From: Planctomicrobium piriforme
Lineage (GTDB): Bacteria > Planctomycetota > Planctomycetia > Planctomycetales > Planctomycetaceae
Assembly: GCF_900113665.1 (NCBI RefSeq)
Contig: NZ_FOQD01000025.1
Coordinates: 21,739 to 85,738, forward strand
Direction of reading: 5' to 3'
Length of the DNA stretch: 64,000 nucleotides
This document shows positions 1-9,716 of this stretch, piece by piece. How positions within the stretch are numbered: the first letter of the stretch is position 1; each line of letters starts with the position of its first letter. The notes under the pieces are model-generated. The model did not search any database. It saw only the letters and a program-made list of their open reading frames with translations, and was not told the DNA's origin. Both the position numbers and the translations under genes were made by a program.

Positions 1-594
1 GATCAGCATGATCTCGGTGCGGAGATCCTGCAGGGTGTCGCCAGGGGGCATCGGAAAATAGCCCTCCCGACGGCGGATGCGGTGCCCGCGGTTGGAATCG
101 GCCTTGGCCGAACCCCGGTTCCACTCCCCCTCAACGCTGTCGATGTGGTAGTAGCCTTCGTGTTCGTTTTGGTCGAAGCGGACATCGTCGAAGACGAAGA
201 ACTCGGGCTCCAGGCCGAAGTTCGCCACGTCGGCGATGCCGGTCGACTTCATGTAGGCTTCCGCCTTCCGGGCGACATTCCGGGGATCGCGGGCGTAGTC
301 TTTCCGCGTGATCGGATCCTGGATATTGCACGTCATTGCCAGGGTCGACTTCATAAAGGGGTCAACCATGGCCGTTTCCGGCTGGGGCACCACGAGCATG
401 TCGCTCTCGTTGATCGCCTGCCAGCCGCGGATGGAAGATCCGTCGAACGTCAGGCCATCCTCGAAGCTCCGTTCCGTCAGGGCTTTGACCGGAATCGTGA
501 AGTGCTTCTGGGTGCCGGGGAAATCCATGAACCGTAAATCGATGGCCTGGATCTCGTTCTGGCGGCAGAGCGCCAGCACTTCCCGCGGAGTCAT
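1..594 (-). CDS. glnA: Glutamine synthetase type I, N-terminal part (cut by window edge)
   Basis: Glutamine synthetase makes glutamine from glutamate, ammonia and ATP in the cytoplasm. The reverse strand from 594 reads MTPREVLALCRQNEIQA and carries the beta-grasp hallmarks FDGSSIRGW and NESDM. It then reaches LEPEFFVF, where the catalytic domain with its metal-binding glutamates begins. About 198 of the roughly 470 residues usual for the family are present; the rest lies beyond base 1. The start at 594 is preceded by AGGAA at a suitable distance and matches the usual family N-terminus. The gene follows recA in the same direction, with a 77-base gap holding a perfect inverted repeat, so it is probably transcribed separately. 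Confidence 0.93.
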   Translation of the reverse strand, partial: MTPREVLALCRQNEIQAIDLRFMDFPGTQKHFTIPVKALTERSFEDGLTFDGSSIRGWQAINESDMLVVPQPETAMVDPFMKSTLAMTCNIQDPITRKDYARDPRNVARKAEAYMKSTGIADVANFGLEPEFFVFDDVRFDQNEHEGYYHIDSVEGEWNRGSAKADSNRGHRIRRREGYFPMPPGDTLQDLRTEIMLI

Positions 595-627
595 GCAGAG
601 TTCCTGACTGATAACCAATGAGACATG

Positions 628-659
628 TTTGACAGCCCTACGATAGCAGGGCTGTCAAA
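628..659 (-). terminator. Inverted repeat between recA and glnA, probable recA terminator
   Basis: A perfect 12-bp stem (628-639 with 648-659) and an 8-base loop lie 12 bases after the recA stop codon. The T tract on the minus strand is weak, so termination is plausible but not certain. Confidence 0.55.
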
Positions 660-671
660 TCGCGCGCCTCT

Positions 672-1736
672 TTATTGTGACGCCTCGTCCCCTCCGCCGC
701 CAGCACTCTTGATCAAGTCTTTCTCCGCCAACACTTTCTGCTTGAGTTCCTGCAGCAATTCGGGGTGTTCTTCCAGGTGAGTGCGGGACTTTTCCCGACC
801 CTGACCGAGCTTGATGTCCCCGTAGGTGAACCAGGCCCCGCTCTTCTGAACGATTTTCTGAATCACGGCCAGATCCAGCACGTCCCCTTCCATACTGATG
901 CCGCGACTGCCGAGCATGTCGAATTCCGCCACGCGGAACGGGGGAGCGACCTTGTTCTTGACCACTTTCCCCTTCATGCGGATGCCGATCGTTTCATCGC
1001 CATCTTTCAGAGTGGCGATGCGCCGAACATCCACGCGGCACGAACTATAGAATTTCAGAGCCCGACCCCCGGGAGTCGTTTCCGGGCTACCGAACATGAC
1101 CCCGATTTTCTCGCGGATCTGGTTGATGAAGATCACGCAAGTCTTCGCCTTCGCGATGACGCCGGTCAGCTTGCGCATCGCCTGGCTCATCATACGGGCC
1201 TGCAAACCGACGTGTTTGTCGCCGATTTCGCCGTCGAGTTCCGCCTTGGGGACCAGAGCCGCGACCGAGTCGACCACGATAATGTCGACCGCGTTCGACT
1301 TGATCAGCATTTCTGCAATCTGCAGTCCTTCTTCGCCGTAACTCGGCTGGCTGACAAGCAGTTCTTCCAGATTGACACCGAGCTTCCGGGCCCAGGCGGG
1401 GTCCAAAGCATGTTCCGCATCGATAAACGCCGCAATCCCCCCCTTGCGCTGGGCATCAGCCACGGCGTGCAGGGCGAGTGTCGTTTTTCCGCTCGATTCC
1501 GGGCCAAACAGCTCAATGATGCGGCCGCGGGGAAATCCGGAGCCTCCCAAGGCCAGGTCCAGGGAAAGCGCTCCCGTCGAGATGCCGTCGATCGCGGCTC
1601 CCGACGTTTCGTTCAGGCGCATGATCGAGCCTTCGCCGAACGTCTTGTGAATCTGCCCGAGCGCGTTCTGCAACACGCCGTCCGATTCCTTGGAACCACC
1701 GGTATCGGACTTCTTTGCAACTTTCGACTTGGCCAT
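672..1736 (-). CDS. recA: Recombinase RecA
   Basis: RecA forms the ATP-dependent DNA strand-exchange filament and triggers LexA self-cleavage in the SOS response. The 354-residue product has the normal family length. Walker A is GPESSGKT at residues 78-85, the Walker B segment is IIVVDSVAAL, and the DNA-binding loop region includes INQIREKIGVMFGSPETTPGG. The N-terminal 20 residues are a lysine/serine-rich extension common in this phylum. The ATG at 1736 is followed by MAKSKVAKKS and preceded by AAGGAAGAAAC, a good ribosome site. The upstream spacer (to ilvN, divergent) contains GAAC/GTTC-type motifs that might be damage-response operators. Confidence 0.98.
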   Translation of the reverse strand: MAKSKVAKKSDTGGSKESDGVLQNALGQIHKTFGEGSIMRLNETSGAAIDGISTGALSLDLALGGSGFPRGRIIELFGPESSGKTTLALHAVADAQRKGGIAAFIDAEHALDPAWARKLGVNLEELLVSQPSYGEEGLQIAEMLIKSNAVDIIVVDSVAALVPKAELDGEIGDKHVGLQARMMSQAMRKLTGVIAKAKTCVIFINQIREKIGVMFGSPETTPGGRALKFYSSCRVDVRRIATLKDGDETIGIRMKGKVVKNKVAPPFRVAEFDMLGSRGISMEGDVLDLAVIQKIVQKSGAWFTYGDIKLGQGREKSRTHLEEHPELLQELKQKVLAEKDLIKSAGGGGDEASQ

Positions 1737-2305
1737 GTTTCTTCCTTAAAGACGATCAATCCTGAAAGCGGTCGATCCGACCCGTGCGGCCCGACTGAAG
1801 CCATCCCCCCCTTTTGACAATGCATTCAGGGGGCGGCGGCGAACTGTCCCGTTCCGATGCGGCGGCGACAGATAGTGAACATCGGAACACACTATAGCAA
1901 TCCTGCACTCTCTTTCAATTGATCTTTTCCGTCGATTCAGCCGGCAGAATCAAATCCGTCAGGCTCACCGTTTCCGAATTCTGGCGTCAAGGACGGTTGA
2001 GACCGCTCCAATGGTCCGGTAGACTCCCTGATCTGTTTTTTGGGGGCGGAGTTAGGTCGAACGCGAACGCCGGCAACGTGGCCGGTGTCAGGCCGCCAGG
2101 AGCCAGCCGGTTGGCTCCTGGATGGAATCGGGCCTGTGCTCATCTGATTTTGTCGCGCAGGGGCGTCGGCAAAACGGCTTTCATCAGCCAGCAGTCATGA
2201 GTCGCGGTCTACCCACGGTTTCACCAGACTGGTCCCACTGAAAACAGTGTCGCCTCAATTTCAACTGCAGATCAATTGCCAGCCTGCTGGCAGGAATCCG
2301 ACGTC
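1737..2305. other. Divergent recA/ilvN spacer
   Basis: No convincing gene lies here. Two motif groups may matter for recA: GAAC-N6-GTTC at about 1841-1854, and TAGTG-N12-CACTA at 1873-1894, which on the minus strand contains the direct pair GTTC-N4-GTTC. A planctomycete LexA box cannot be assigned by eye. The ilvN side holds a strong hairpin, listed separately. Confidence 0.4.
2096..2121. repeat. 10-bp-stem hairpin with GCCGGT loop (REP-like)
   Basis: CCAGGAGCCA at 2096-2105 pairs perfectly with 2112-2121 around the loop GCCGGT. There is no T tract, and the distance to both flanking genes is large. A dispersed REP-like palindrome is more likely than a terminator. Confidence 0.5.
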
Positions 2306-2851
2306 ATGAGACACATTCTCTCCGCACTTGTGATGAACCAGCCAGGCGTGCTGGCGCATATCTCCGGCATGATGGCCTCCCGCGCCTTCAACATCGACAG
2401 CCTCGCTGTCGGGCCGACCGAGAACCCCGATTTCTCCCGCATGACTTTCGTCGTCAACGGCGGCGACCGCGTCCTCGATCAGGTGCGCAAGCAGCTTGAG
2501 AAAATCGTCACCGTGGTCCAGGTGGTCGATTACATGAACGAAGACTACGTCGAACGCGATCTGATGTTGATCAAAGTTCATACCGCTTCGTCCGAGGTCC
2601 GCAGCCAGTTGAAAGAACTCGTTGACATTTTCCGTGCCCGGATTGTCGACGTCGGCAACGAACAGCTGATGATCGAAATCTCGGGGCAGGAAAAGAAGAT
2701 CGAAGCGTTCATCGACGCGGTTCGCCCGTTCGGGATTCTCGAAATGGCCCGCACCGGCCGCATCGCCCTCGCCCGCAAGGCCAACATGTCGGCCGAAGTC
2801 GCCGTGGGCGACCCAACGCACGCCAGCGACCTGACGGAACAACAGGCGTAA
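2306..2851 (+). CDS. ilvN: Acetolactate synthase small (regulatory) subunit
   Basis: This is the regulatory subunit of acetohydroxyacid synthase, the first step of valine, leucine and isoleucine synthesis. It confers valine feedback on the large subunit. The 181-residue product opens with an ACT domain (LVMNQPGVLAHISGMMASRAF) and continues into the usual C-terminal ACT-like domain (ERDLMLIKVHTASSEVRSQL). An upstream in-frame ATG at 2276 exists, but the family N-terminus MRHILSAL and the AGGAAT ribosome site favour 2306. ilvC follows in the same direction after 162 bases. No large subunit (ilvB) is in the window, which is unusual because ilvB normally precedes ilvN. Confidence 0.94.
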   Translation: MRHILSALVMNQPGVLAHISGMMASRAFNIDSLAVGPTENPDFSRMTFVVNGGDRVLDQVRKQLEKIVTVVQVVDYMNEDYVERDLMLIKVHTASSEVRSQLKELVDIFRARIVDVGNEQLMIEISGQEKKIEAFIDAVRPFGILEMARTGRIALARKANMSAEVAVGDPTHASDLTEQQA

Positions 2852-3013
2852 GGAGTCCAGAGTCGAGTGTCCAGAGTCCAGAGCCAGAAAAATGCTGGCG
2901 ACTTTCGCTAAACTCTCATCGCTCAACGACTTCTTGCTGAAAACCAATTACTGATAACCCATTGCTGAATGCTGAAAGCTGACAGCTTCCCTACTCTTAA
3001 AGGCTCCATCACG

Positions 3014-4017
<1,004 letters not shown>

Positions 4018-4018
<1 letters not shown>

Positions 4019-4047
4019 GCTTGAGACCTGAGGCGTGAGGCTTGAGG
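4018..4047. repeat. Spacer repeat of the CTTGAGACCTGAGGC type
   Basis: The run reads as near-repeats of (G/A)AGGCTTGAG and GAGACCTGAGGC. Related words recur at 33208-33234, at 33286-33333 (mostly inverted) and at 48202-48234. Confidence 0.6.
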
Positions 4048-4082
4048 AAATAAATTACCTCAACCGGCCCGATTGAATTTCG

Positions 4083-4122
4083 AACGCCTTGCACTGCATG
4101 ATTGCGGTGCAAGGCGTTTTTC
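4083..4122 (+). terminator. Rho-independent terminator after ilvC
   Basis: AACGCCTTGCAC (4083-4094) pairs perfectly with 4107-4118 and is followed by a T-rich run. It sits 65 bases after the ilvC stop and overlaps the leader of the glycosidase gene. Confidence 0.8.
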
Positions 4123-4140
4123 TTTGAAGGATCGGTCGGC

Positions 4141-5298
4141 ATGTTCAAGCGTTTGCTCGGAACGATTCTCATCGGTGCGTTTGGCAGCCTGACGTGGCTG
4201 CTCGTCGCTCCGACTTCTCTGAGTCAGGACGCGAAGCCGCCGAAGCGGAGCATGGCTCCGTTCGACCGGTCTCTCTTCGACAGAAAAGATCTCGTTTTCG
4301 GATCGGAAATTGGCGCGTGGGATCAGGATGGCGGGACGGCACTAAAGAATCCCCAGGACCGCTCCCACATCCGCGACGCCCGAATTCGCATCATCCGGTG
4401 GGGCCTGTGGGCGAAATTCGAGTACATGCAGGAAGGCGGGTCGACGCCGCGGCAGACTCTGGCGCGTTTCAATGAGGTCGTGGACGGCATTGCCGACGTG
4501 GGTGCGATTCCCTGCATCAAGCTGCCTCCGATCTGGCCGAAGCAGGGAGACGCTGCAATTGATGCGTGGAACATCGGCTGGCTCAAGGAGATCGTCAAAA
4601 ACGCCGGGAAGCGCGTTCCGCTCTACGAGTTTGCGAACGAACCAGACTGGTATCAGAAGTGGGACGCAGCGACTTATTCCGCCCACTGGAAACGAGTCGT
4701 GCCAGAGCTGAAAAAGTATGCGCGGAGCCAGGGATTTGAGATCTTTGTCGGGGGGCCCGCGATGGCGAACAGTTATCCCCAGAACGTTGCATATCTGGAA
4801 GAGTTTCTTAAACAGACCGCCGCTGCATACCGCGAATCAGGCAATCGCGATGTGGTGCCCGACTTTGTGAGCAGCCACACCTATCTGACCGAGAAAGAAA
4901 ACTCGACGCCGGCGTCGATGCTGGCGAGGATCGATGCCTGGGGAAATTTTTACGATCAGGTCCGGCGGGCGATCGATTCCGCCTATCAAGGACTCAATGA
5001 TCCTTCCGGCAAGCCGCTCGCACCGCAAATCAAAATCGCCGACTCCGAGTTCAACTACACCATCAACAACAAGAATACACTGGCCGAAGATCAGGCCTAC
5101 GCTGACGCTTATGTTCAAGCGATGTACCGGATGCTGCGGCGACACGACGTCTGGATGGCGAACATCTTCACGATTGCATCTCACAAAGGAGGAGCGCTCG
5201 ATCTGCTCAATGCAGACGGCTCGCCCAAACCGCTCTACAAGTCATTCAAGGCTGTCAGTCTTTCCGATCCGTTCAATGCGCCGAGGGTGCAGAAGTAG
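4141..5298 (+). CDS. Secreted clan GH-A-type glycoside hydrolase (GH39-like)
   Basis: This is a putative exported glycosidase of 385 residues. An N-terminal signal peptide (MFKRLLGTILIGAFGSLTWLL) precedes a TIM-barrel-like domain. The likely acid/base glutamate is E167 in YEFANEPDW, and the likely nucleophile is E303 in IADSEFNY. The 136-residue spacing and the NEP motif fit clan GH-A. A start at 4102 would put the terminator hairpin inside the coding region, so the ATG at 4141, after GGATCGGTCGGC, is preferred. Substrate and exact family are not clear from the sequence. The neighbours give no pathway hint. Confidence 0.7.
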   Translation: MFKRLLGTILIGAFGSLTWLLVAPTSLSQDAKPPKRSMAPFDRSLFDRKDLVFGSEIGAWDQDGGTALKNPQDRSHIRDARIRIIRWGLWAKFEYMQEGGSTPRQTLARFNEVVDGIADVGAIPCIKLPPIWPKQGDAAIDAWNIGWLKEIVKNAGKRVPLYEFANEPDWYQKWDAATYSAHWKRVVPELKKYARSQGFEIFVGGPAMANSYPQNVAYLEEFLKQTAAAYRESGNRDVVPDFVSSHTYLTEKENSTPASMLARIDAWGNFYDQVRRAIDSAYQGLNDPSGKPLAPQIKIADSEFNYTINNKNTLAEDQAYADAYVQAMYRMLRRHDVWMANIFTIASHKGGALDLLNADGSPKPLYKSFKAVSLSDPFNAPRVQK

Positions 5299-5389
5299 CA
5301 TCGGGTGGGTGGTACACTCATACTCGGGCTTGGACTCCCAGTCGACGGCACTGACAAAAGATCTACATTGTCACAAGGACATTCCCATT

Positions 5390-5860
5390 ATGGCTGCCCT
5401 CTCCGCCATTTTTCTGGGAATCATCTTTTTTATTGGATTGGCCGTGGTGCTGACGCCAGTCACTCTCGTGGCCTTTCTGGCTGATTTACGCCACAGGTGG
5501 CGATGGATCGGGATCACGGCTCTGTTTTATTGCGTCGCGGTCTATGCTGCCTGCCAATGGGCAGTTCGTCCGTCCATACTCTTTGAGCGGGAATTTGGTT
5601 TCGCACCAACACCTGATGTTAGATTCATCAGCTCAACATACTGGGTGCTGGGGGACTCGGGGCATCTGACGTTGGTTTTTCATGCGTCGCCACAGACTAT
5701 TGAACGGATTCGTATTCAGGAATTCGAGTTGATTTCTGAGGACGATGGGGCCAAACATTTCCATAAATCCTATGAACGATCTTTTGCAAGCGAAACAGCC
5801 GACCTCGTGATTACTCCAGCCAAAAACCGAGTGTTCTACGAATGGACAGGGATCGCTTAG
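5390..5860 (+). CDS. Hypothetical membrane protein
   Basis: This is an unrecognised protein of 156 residues. Two hydrophobic helices occupy about residues 1-30 (LSAIFLGIIFFIGLAVVLTP) and 40-58 (WIGITALFYCVAVYAACQW). A soluble region of about 95 residues follows (RFISSTYWVLGDSGHLTLVF) and probably faces the periplasm. The reading frame is open far upstream, but that part shadows the glycosidase gene, so ATG 5390 is taken. Base composition is less GC-rich than around it. It forms part of a patch of accessory-looking genes up to about 9.0 kb. Confidence 0.55.
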   Translation: MAALSAIFLGIIFFIGLAVVLTPVTLVAFLADLRHRWRWIGITALFYCVAVYAACQWAVRPSILFEREFGFAPTPDVRFISSTYWVLGDSGHLTLVFHASPQTIERIRIQEFELISEDDGAKHFHKSYERSFASETADLVITPAKNRVFYEWTGIA

Positions 5861-5883
5861 TTGGGGCTGGAGTCGTTCGTGAC

Positions 5884-6798
5884 TCAGCCTTTCGTCTGAT
5901 CCGCCTGAATCTGCTTGAGCGTCTTTCCATTTGCATCTTTCCAATCCGTTCGACCGTTGGTCGATCGCCCCAGCACTACTGATGATGCAAGCGAAGGAGA
6001 ATTGAACGTGTAGTCCTGAGTGAACTTGAATTTGTCGCCGTCTCGGACCAAAACGCGATTGTCGATCAAGTCCGCGCGGACCTTACTCACGTTTGGAAGG
6101 TGCTCTTTGAGCGATGGGACTTCGGCAAAAGAAGCATCGGATCCTGTGCGGACGACGAATCCCTGAGGTGTATCAATACCGTTCGCAAGAATTCCCTTCC
6201 CCTGACAGCTCAGTAACGGCATATCGAGCTTTGTCATGGCCGGACTTTGCTCGAACGCATCAATGCCCAGCAGTGGTAGCATACCGAGCATGTTATAGAG
6301 AAACACGTCCATGTCGGCTCGATCCGCTTCCGACAGCGTCGGATCGGCGGGCCTATTTCCATTTTCCAAGGGCACTCTTTTCGCTGCGTCGGCTCGATTG
6401 ACCAACTGCGACTCCAGGTATTGGACATGAGCCTTGTTCAATTGTCCCTGACTCGCAACAAAAAACACGGCGCGGGTCCAGAAGTCTTTTCCCGCATAAT
6501 GGCTTTCCAACCGCGGTCGCACTGGATCTCCCTCGCCGATGTAGATTGTCTCGCCGTCGCCCTGAGTACGAGGTCCAAGCAGCAGATAAACCCCTGTCTG
6601 CTGAAATTCTGGCCGGTTGCGAACTTGTGTGAACAAAGCCCGGGGAAACATCACTCCTTTGCCGATCCAATTCGATCGCTCGACCAATCGCAGCCCGTCC
6701 GGGTCTCCATCGACGACGAAGATTCGCAAGGAGAATGGTGCCGCATTGCCCACTGTGATGCCTTTTAAGTAGTCCGTTGAATCACGAGAAACTGACAT
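5884..6798 (-). CDS. GIY-YIG nuclease-like protein with C-terminal DUF4357
   Basis: The protein has 304 residues. Residues 69-90 hold the split GIY-YIG core (GVYLLLG ... IYIGEG), followed by an arginine (PRLESHY) and a glutamate-bearing helix (YLESQLVNRA), as in GIY-YIG endonucleases. The C-terminal 60 residues (DYTFNSPSLASSVVLGRS, then NGRTDWKDANGKTL) match the DUF4357 pattern, a small domain often attached to restriction and defence-type proteins. DNA cleavage is inferred from family knowledge. The substrate is unknown. It lies 33 bases downstream of the HEAT-repeat gene on the same strand, so the two are probably co-transcribed. Confidence 0.75.
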   Translation of the reverse strand: MSVSRDSTDYLKGITVGNAAPFSLRIFVVDGDPDGLRLVERSNWIGKGVMFPRALFTQVRNRPEFQQTGVYLLLGPRTQGDGETIYIGEGDPVRPRLESHYAGKDFWTRAVFFVASQGQLNKAHVQYLESQLVNRADAAKRVPLENGNRPADPTLSEADRADMDVFLYNMLGMLPLLGIDAFEQSPAMTKLDMPLLSCQGKGILANGIDTPQGFVVRTGSDASFAEVPSLKEHLPNVSKVRADLIDNRVLVRDGDKFKFTQDYTFNSPSLASSVVLGRSTNGRTDWKDANGKTLKQIQADQTKG

Positions 6799-6831
6799 AA
6801 GCTGAGAGCGAGTGCAGTGCTCAGCATTGTG

Positions 6832-8478
6832 CTAGTTGAACTGCTTCAGTCCCAGTTTGGCAAGCTCGATTGTTTCTTCAGAGACCCGTCCTTTGGCTTT
6901 CTCCAATGCGGACAGAATGTTCTGTTTGGCATCGCTGGAAGGGGCAGTGAAGACTTTGTTCCACTTCGGCGGTGTGAACCATTCTCGAATCTTCTCTTCT
7001 GCGAATTCCGCGTCTTCGACATTCGCCGACGATGCAATCGCAAGCAGCCACGGAAGGCATCGCCATTTGCCGAGTTCTGCTATGAGAGTGATTGCGTTCC
7101 TGCGAGCGTAGAGTCCCGGAGCCTCAAGTGCCGCCGCCAAGAGTTCTTCTCCGTCAATTGCCGACGGATACCGCCCGATGGCCTTTCGGACCTCGCGAAC
7201 GACGCGGGGGCTGATGTCTCGCAGGAATGGCAAAAGTTCGGGAATCGACAGTTCACCATTGATCCGACTCAATCCACGAACTGCCACGATTCGTCGATTT
7301 GGAAACTGGTGACTCAATAAGCTTCGAAAAAATTCAACGTCGGACTGATCACCTGTTTCGGCTAACCCTTGCAGTACAGGGAGGGCGTCTGGTTGGTAGA
7401 CAAGCAGCCGACGATAGTCAGCAGTGATTTCTGATTCCGGATACCCGAGTTTGATCAACGAGATCCTCGCCAGCGCACGGATCGGCGGGCTGGCGTCGGT
7501 CAGTGCATGCTGCCATGTCTCCACAGCGGTTTCAGGAAAATATTCCGCCTTGACTCGCAGCCCTTCTCGCCGGACGGGCATAAAGTCATCCCTCGTCACC
7601 TTATCCAGGACATTCCGCAGGTTGTCACCGGTGTAGACGGCGGACAGATGGCGGCTGCACTCCAAACGGACGACTGGATCGTCAGAGTCGATTCCAAGAG
7701 CAACGATCCTTCCCTGGTTCAGCCCGGCTCTTGTCAGCCCATACTGAATCATCTTCCGGCGAACGGTCCGGTCACCCTCCTCGATGATTCGCAAAAACAG
7801 GTCACGATGGCTTTCATCAATGAGAAGGTCAACGACTCTGGAAACGACGCCCTGATGATCACGGCGTCGCAGCGTGGAGAGGTGGAAGATCAGGTTGAGC
7901 GATCGGACCAAATGCAGCAGGTAGTCGTCGTTGATCCGCTCGGCAACCGCAGCCTGAGTGTCGCGAGCAATGGGTTCGACCCAATCGTTTTGACGAATCA
8001 AAAGAAAGGGAAGTTCACTTCCATCGCGGCATTGAGAGAGCCGGCGGACGGCTTCATGACGCGTATACCCGTTCCGATGGAAGCTCAGTAATTCAAGTAC
8101 TGCAAAGTAGCCGATGTCGGTTGGAGCTCCAGCGACCTCGACGATGTCGTTGGGACGGAGCGTGTCCCATTCATCTAGCTCATATGAATTGTACGTCCAA
8201 CTTGAGAAGTCATCGCTGGACTGCAGGATCTCCGATGGGGGGAGTGTGGACAGGATATGGGCAAGCGCCTGCCTTGCCGCACATTGCACTGCAGGACTGC
8301 TCTTCATGATGAGACGGGCTAAACAGGGAACCCCTGCGACTTCGCCTGTCGCGGCCAGTTCATGGACCAGTCCGACGATCAATTGATCCCGGTCAGCCTG
8401 CCCCGACTGGAATGTGGCCCGATTAAGCCGGTAAAGAGTTTGGACGAGATTCAGCGCGACTTCGGAAAACTGCCACAT
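6832..8478 (-). CDS. HEAT/Armadillo-repeat protein
   Basis: The 548-residue protein consists almost wholly of paired alpha-helices with HEAT-like punctuation, for example DDPVVRLECSRHLSAV, DASPPIRALARISLIKLG and DISPRVVREVRKAIGRYP. No signal peptide or catalytic motif is visible, so it is probably a cytoplasmic scaffold or protein-interaction platform. It stands directly upstream of the GIY-YIG/DUF4357 gene in the same orientation, which suggests the two act together. The role is unknown. Confidence 0.65.
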   Translation of the reverse strand: MWQFSEVALNLVQTLYRLNRATFQSGQADRDQLIVGLVHELAATGEVAGVPCLARLIMKSSPAVQCAARQALAHILSTLPPSEILQSSDDFSSWTYNSYELDEWDTLRPNDIVEVAGAPTDIGYFAVLELLSFHRNGYTRHEAVRRLSQCRDGSELPFLLIRQNDWVEPIARDTQAAVAERINDDYLLHLVRSLNLIFHLSTLRRRDHQGVVSRVVDLLIDESHRDLFLRIIEEGDRTVRRKMIQYGLTRAGLNQGRIVALGIDSDDPVVRLECSRHLSAVYTGDNLRNVLDKVTRDDFMPVRREGLRVKAEYFPETAVETWQHALTDASPPIRALARISLIKLGYPESEITADYRRLLVYQPDALPVLQGLAETGDQSDVEFFRSLLSHQFPNRRIVAVRGLSRINGELSIPELLPFLRDISPRVVREVRKAIGRYPSAIDGEELLAAALEAPGLYARRNAITLIAELGKWRCLPWLLAIASSANVEDAEFAEEKIREWFTPPKWNKVFTAPSSDAKQNILSALEKAKGRVSEETIELAKLGLKQFN

Positions 8479-8610
8479 TCAATTCCCTGTCGCTCCAAAC
8501 GAGAGTTTGTCAAAAATGACATCCTTGACTGCGAACTGGTTCGCAGAACAAGGCGGGTGACCATCGTACTTGACGCAACCGCTTTTCATAACCGAGTCTA
8601 CGGCACTTAG

Positions 8611-8631
8611 CCCCCGGCGAGTCGCCGGGGG
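8611..8631. repeat. Near-perfect palindrome CCCCCGGCGA-G-TCGCCGGGGG
   Basis: Two 10-base arms surround a single G, followed by another G. The motif lies in the spacer upstream of the HEAT gene, next to the transposase remnant. It looks like a dispersed GC-rich palindrome rather than a terminator, as there is no T tract. Confidence 0.55.
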
Positions 8632-8649
8632 GACACGACGTGAGACTTG

Positions 8650-8965
8650 TCGATGGACAGTTGGAGATTGACGCGGCGCGTTGCTACCCCCGGCCATTGG
8701 TTCGCTTGGGCGGTTGTTGTAACCGCCCAGCTCCGCAATCTGCGGCAAGAACTTTGCTAACGTCGGCGGACGTTTGGGCGGCGGCGATTGTTTCACCACG
8801 CGCCACGTCGGCTCCCATTCCTCCCTCGCGAAAGCGAATTCACATGACGCCTGAGGCGGTCCCGGCTCAGATGCGTCACGAACAGCACCCGCCAGGCGAT
8901 GATCTTGTAAAACGCCCGGCAGTTCTTCATTCGCGATAAACTCTCACAGGCAGACGCCCTGCGGA
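8650..8965 (-). pseudogene. Decayed C-terminal fragment of an IS4/Tn5-type transposase
   Basis: Reading the minus strand from about 8965, one frame gives KNCRAFYKIIAWRVLFVTHL. This resembles the helix (ALYLIIAWRVLHLT) found after the catalytic glutamate in Tn5-like transposases. A frame change near 8855 then gives FAREEWEPTWRVVKQSPPP and PTLAKFLPQIAELGGYNNR, matching the C-terminal pattern EEW..V...PPP.PPTL...I..LGGY. The rest of the gene and its ends are gone. It marks an old insertion next to a patch of accessory genes. The recognition is by eye and should be confirmed by a translated search. Confidence 0.55.
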
Positions 8966-9029
8966 GTGATGGCCGGCGAGGTGTGGTCATACAGCCCAAA
9001 GCGGTATGGCTAGTTTAGGCAGCCGCTGC

Positions 9030-9716
9030 TCAGAAGCCGAACATGACGTCGACTCCGCCGCGATACGGCGGATGGCGGTGATAGTGGCGAGGCGGCGGTC
9101 CCCAATAGCCGCCCCAGACAACGGGGGCTGGCGCGACGACGACCGCAGGTTGCTGCTGCATCACGACGACGCCTGGCTGCGGCGGCGCGGCGACGGCGGA
9201 AGTCGGCAGGATCACCTTCGGCGCCTGCTGGGCGGCCACGATCACACGATCAGTGACGCCGTTCGACTTGAGGGCGATGATCGCATCGGTATTGAGATCA
9301 AAATTCCCGCCGCGGGTGGCGATCATATTCACGATCACATCGTCGCTGACGCCGCTTTGAGTCAGGCGGATCAGATCGAAATTATTGAGACCCTGCTGCT
9401 GCTGGGAAATGTATTGTGCCTGGGCGATCGCGCCGTCTCGCTGGGCCATCGCGATGTCGCGTTCTTCACGGGCATCGGCGGAATCTCCGAGCACTCCCCC
9501 GGCCATCGCGCCGGTGAGTCCCCCAATGAGGGCGCCTGCGCCCCCGTGTCCGCTGTCACTGCCGATGGCGGCGCCGGCAATGGTCCCGACAGCCGTGCCC
9601 ATCAATGCGCCTGACTGCGCGTGATTCATGTTCGCGCAGCCGGCGGAGCCCAACAAGGCGGCCGTCAGCAGCGAAGCAATCCGAAAACCGGCTGGACCGG
9701 CTACGGCTGGCGTCAT
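9030..9716 (-). CDS. Glycine-zipper outer-membrane-type lipoprotein
   Basis: The protein has 228 residues. A signal sequence ends in a loose lipobox (LLGSAGC). A glycine-zipper segment (GALMGTAVGTIAGAAIGS and GGAGALIGGLTGAMAGGVLG) follows, then a charged, glutamine-rich coiled region, then repeats of the type LIRLTQSGVSDDVIVNMI and IIALKSNGVTDRVIVAA. The tail is rich in Pro, Tyr and His. The ATG at 9716 has a strong GGAGGAG site; the longer start at 9770 lacks one. Family knowledge suggests an envelope-associated structural or stress protein. No clear partner is adjacent. Confidence 0.7.
   Translation of the reverse strand: MTPAVAGPAGFRIASLLTAALLGSAGCANMNHAQSGALMGTAVGTIAGAAIGSDSGHGGAGALIGGLTGAMAGGVLGDSADAREERDIAMAQRDGAIAQAQYISQQQQGLNNFDLIRLTQSGVSDDVIVNMIATRGGNFDLNTDAIIALKSNGVTDRVIVAAQQAPKVILPTSAVAAPPQPGVVVMQQQPAVVVAPAPVVWGGYWGPPPRHYHRHPPYRGGVDVMFGF

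Noticed and set aside
765..1817. 350-residue plus-strand frame opposite recA
   Set aside because: It is the mirror of a certain gene; composition is rich in His, Arg and Asp, as expected for an antisense shadow.
1873..1894. TAGTG-N12-CACTA considered as a definite LexA box
   Set aside because: The planctomycete LexA motif is not something I can verify here, and no lexA gene is in the window.
5884..8478. GIY-YIG and HEAT genes considered as a named defence system
   Set aside because: The domains are compatible with defence, but no known system with this composition can be claimed from the sequence alone.
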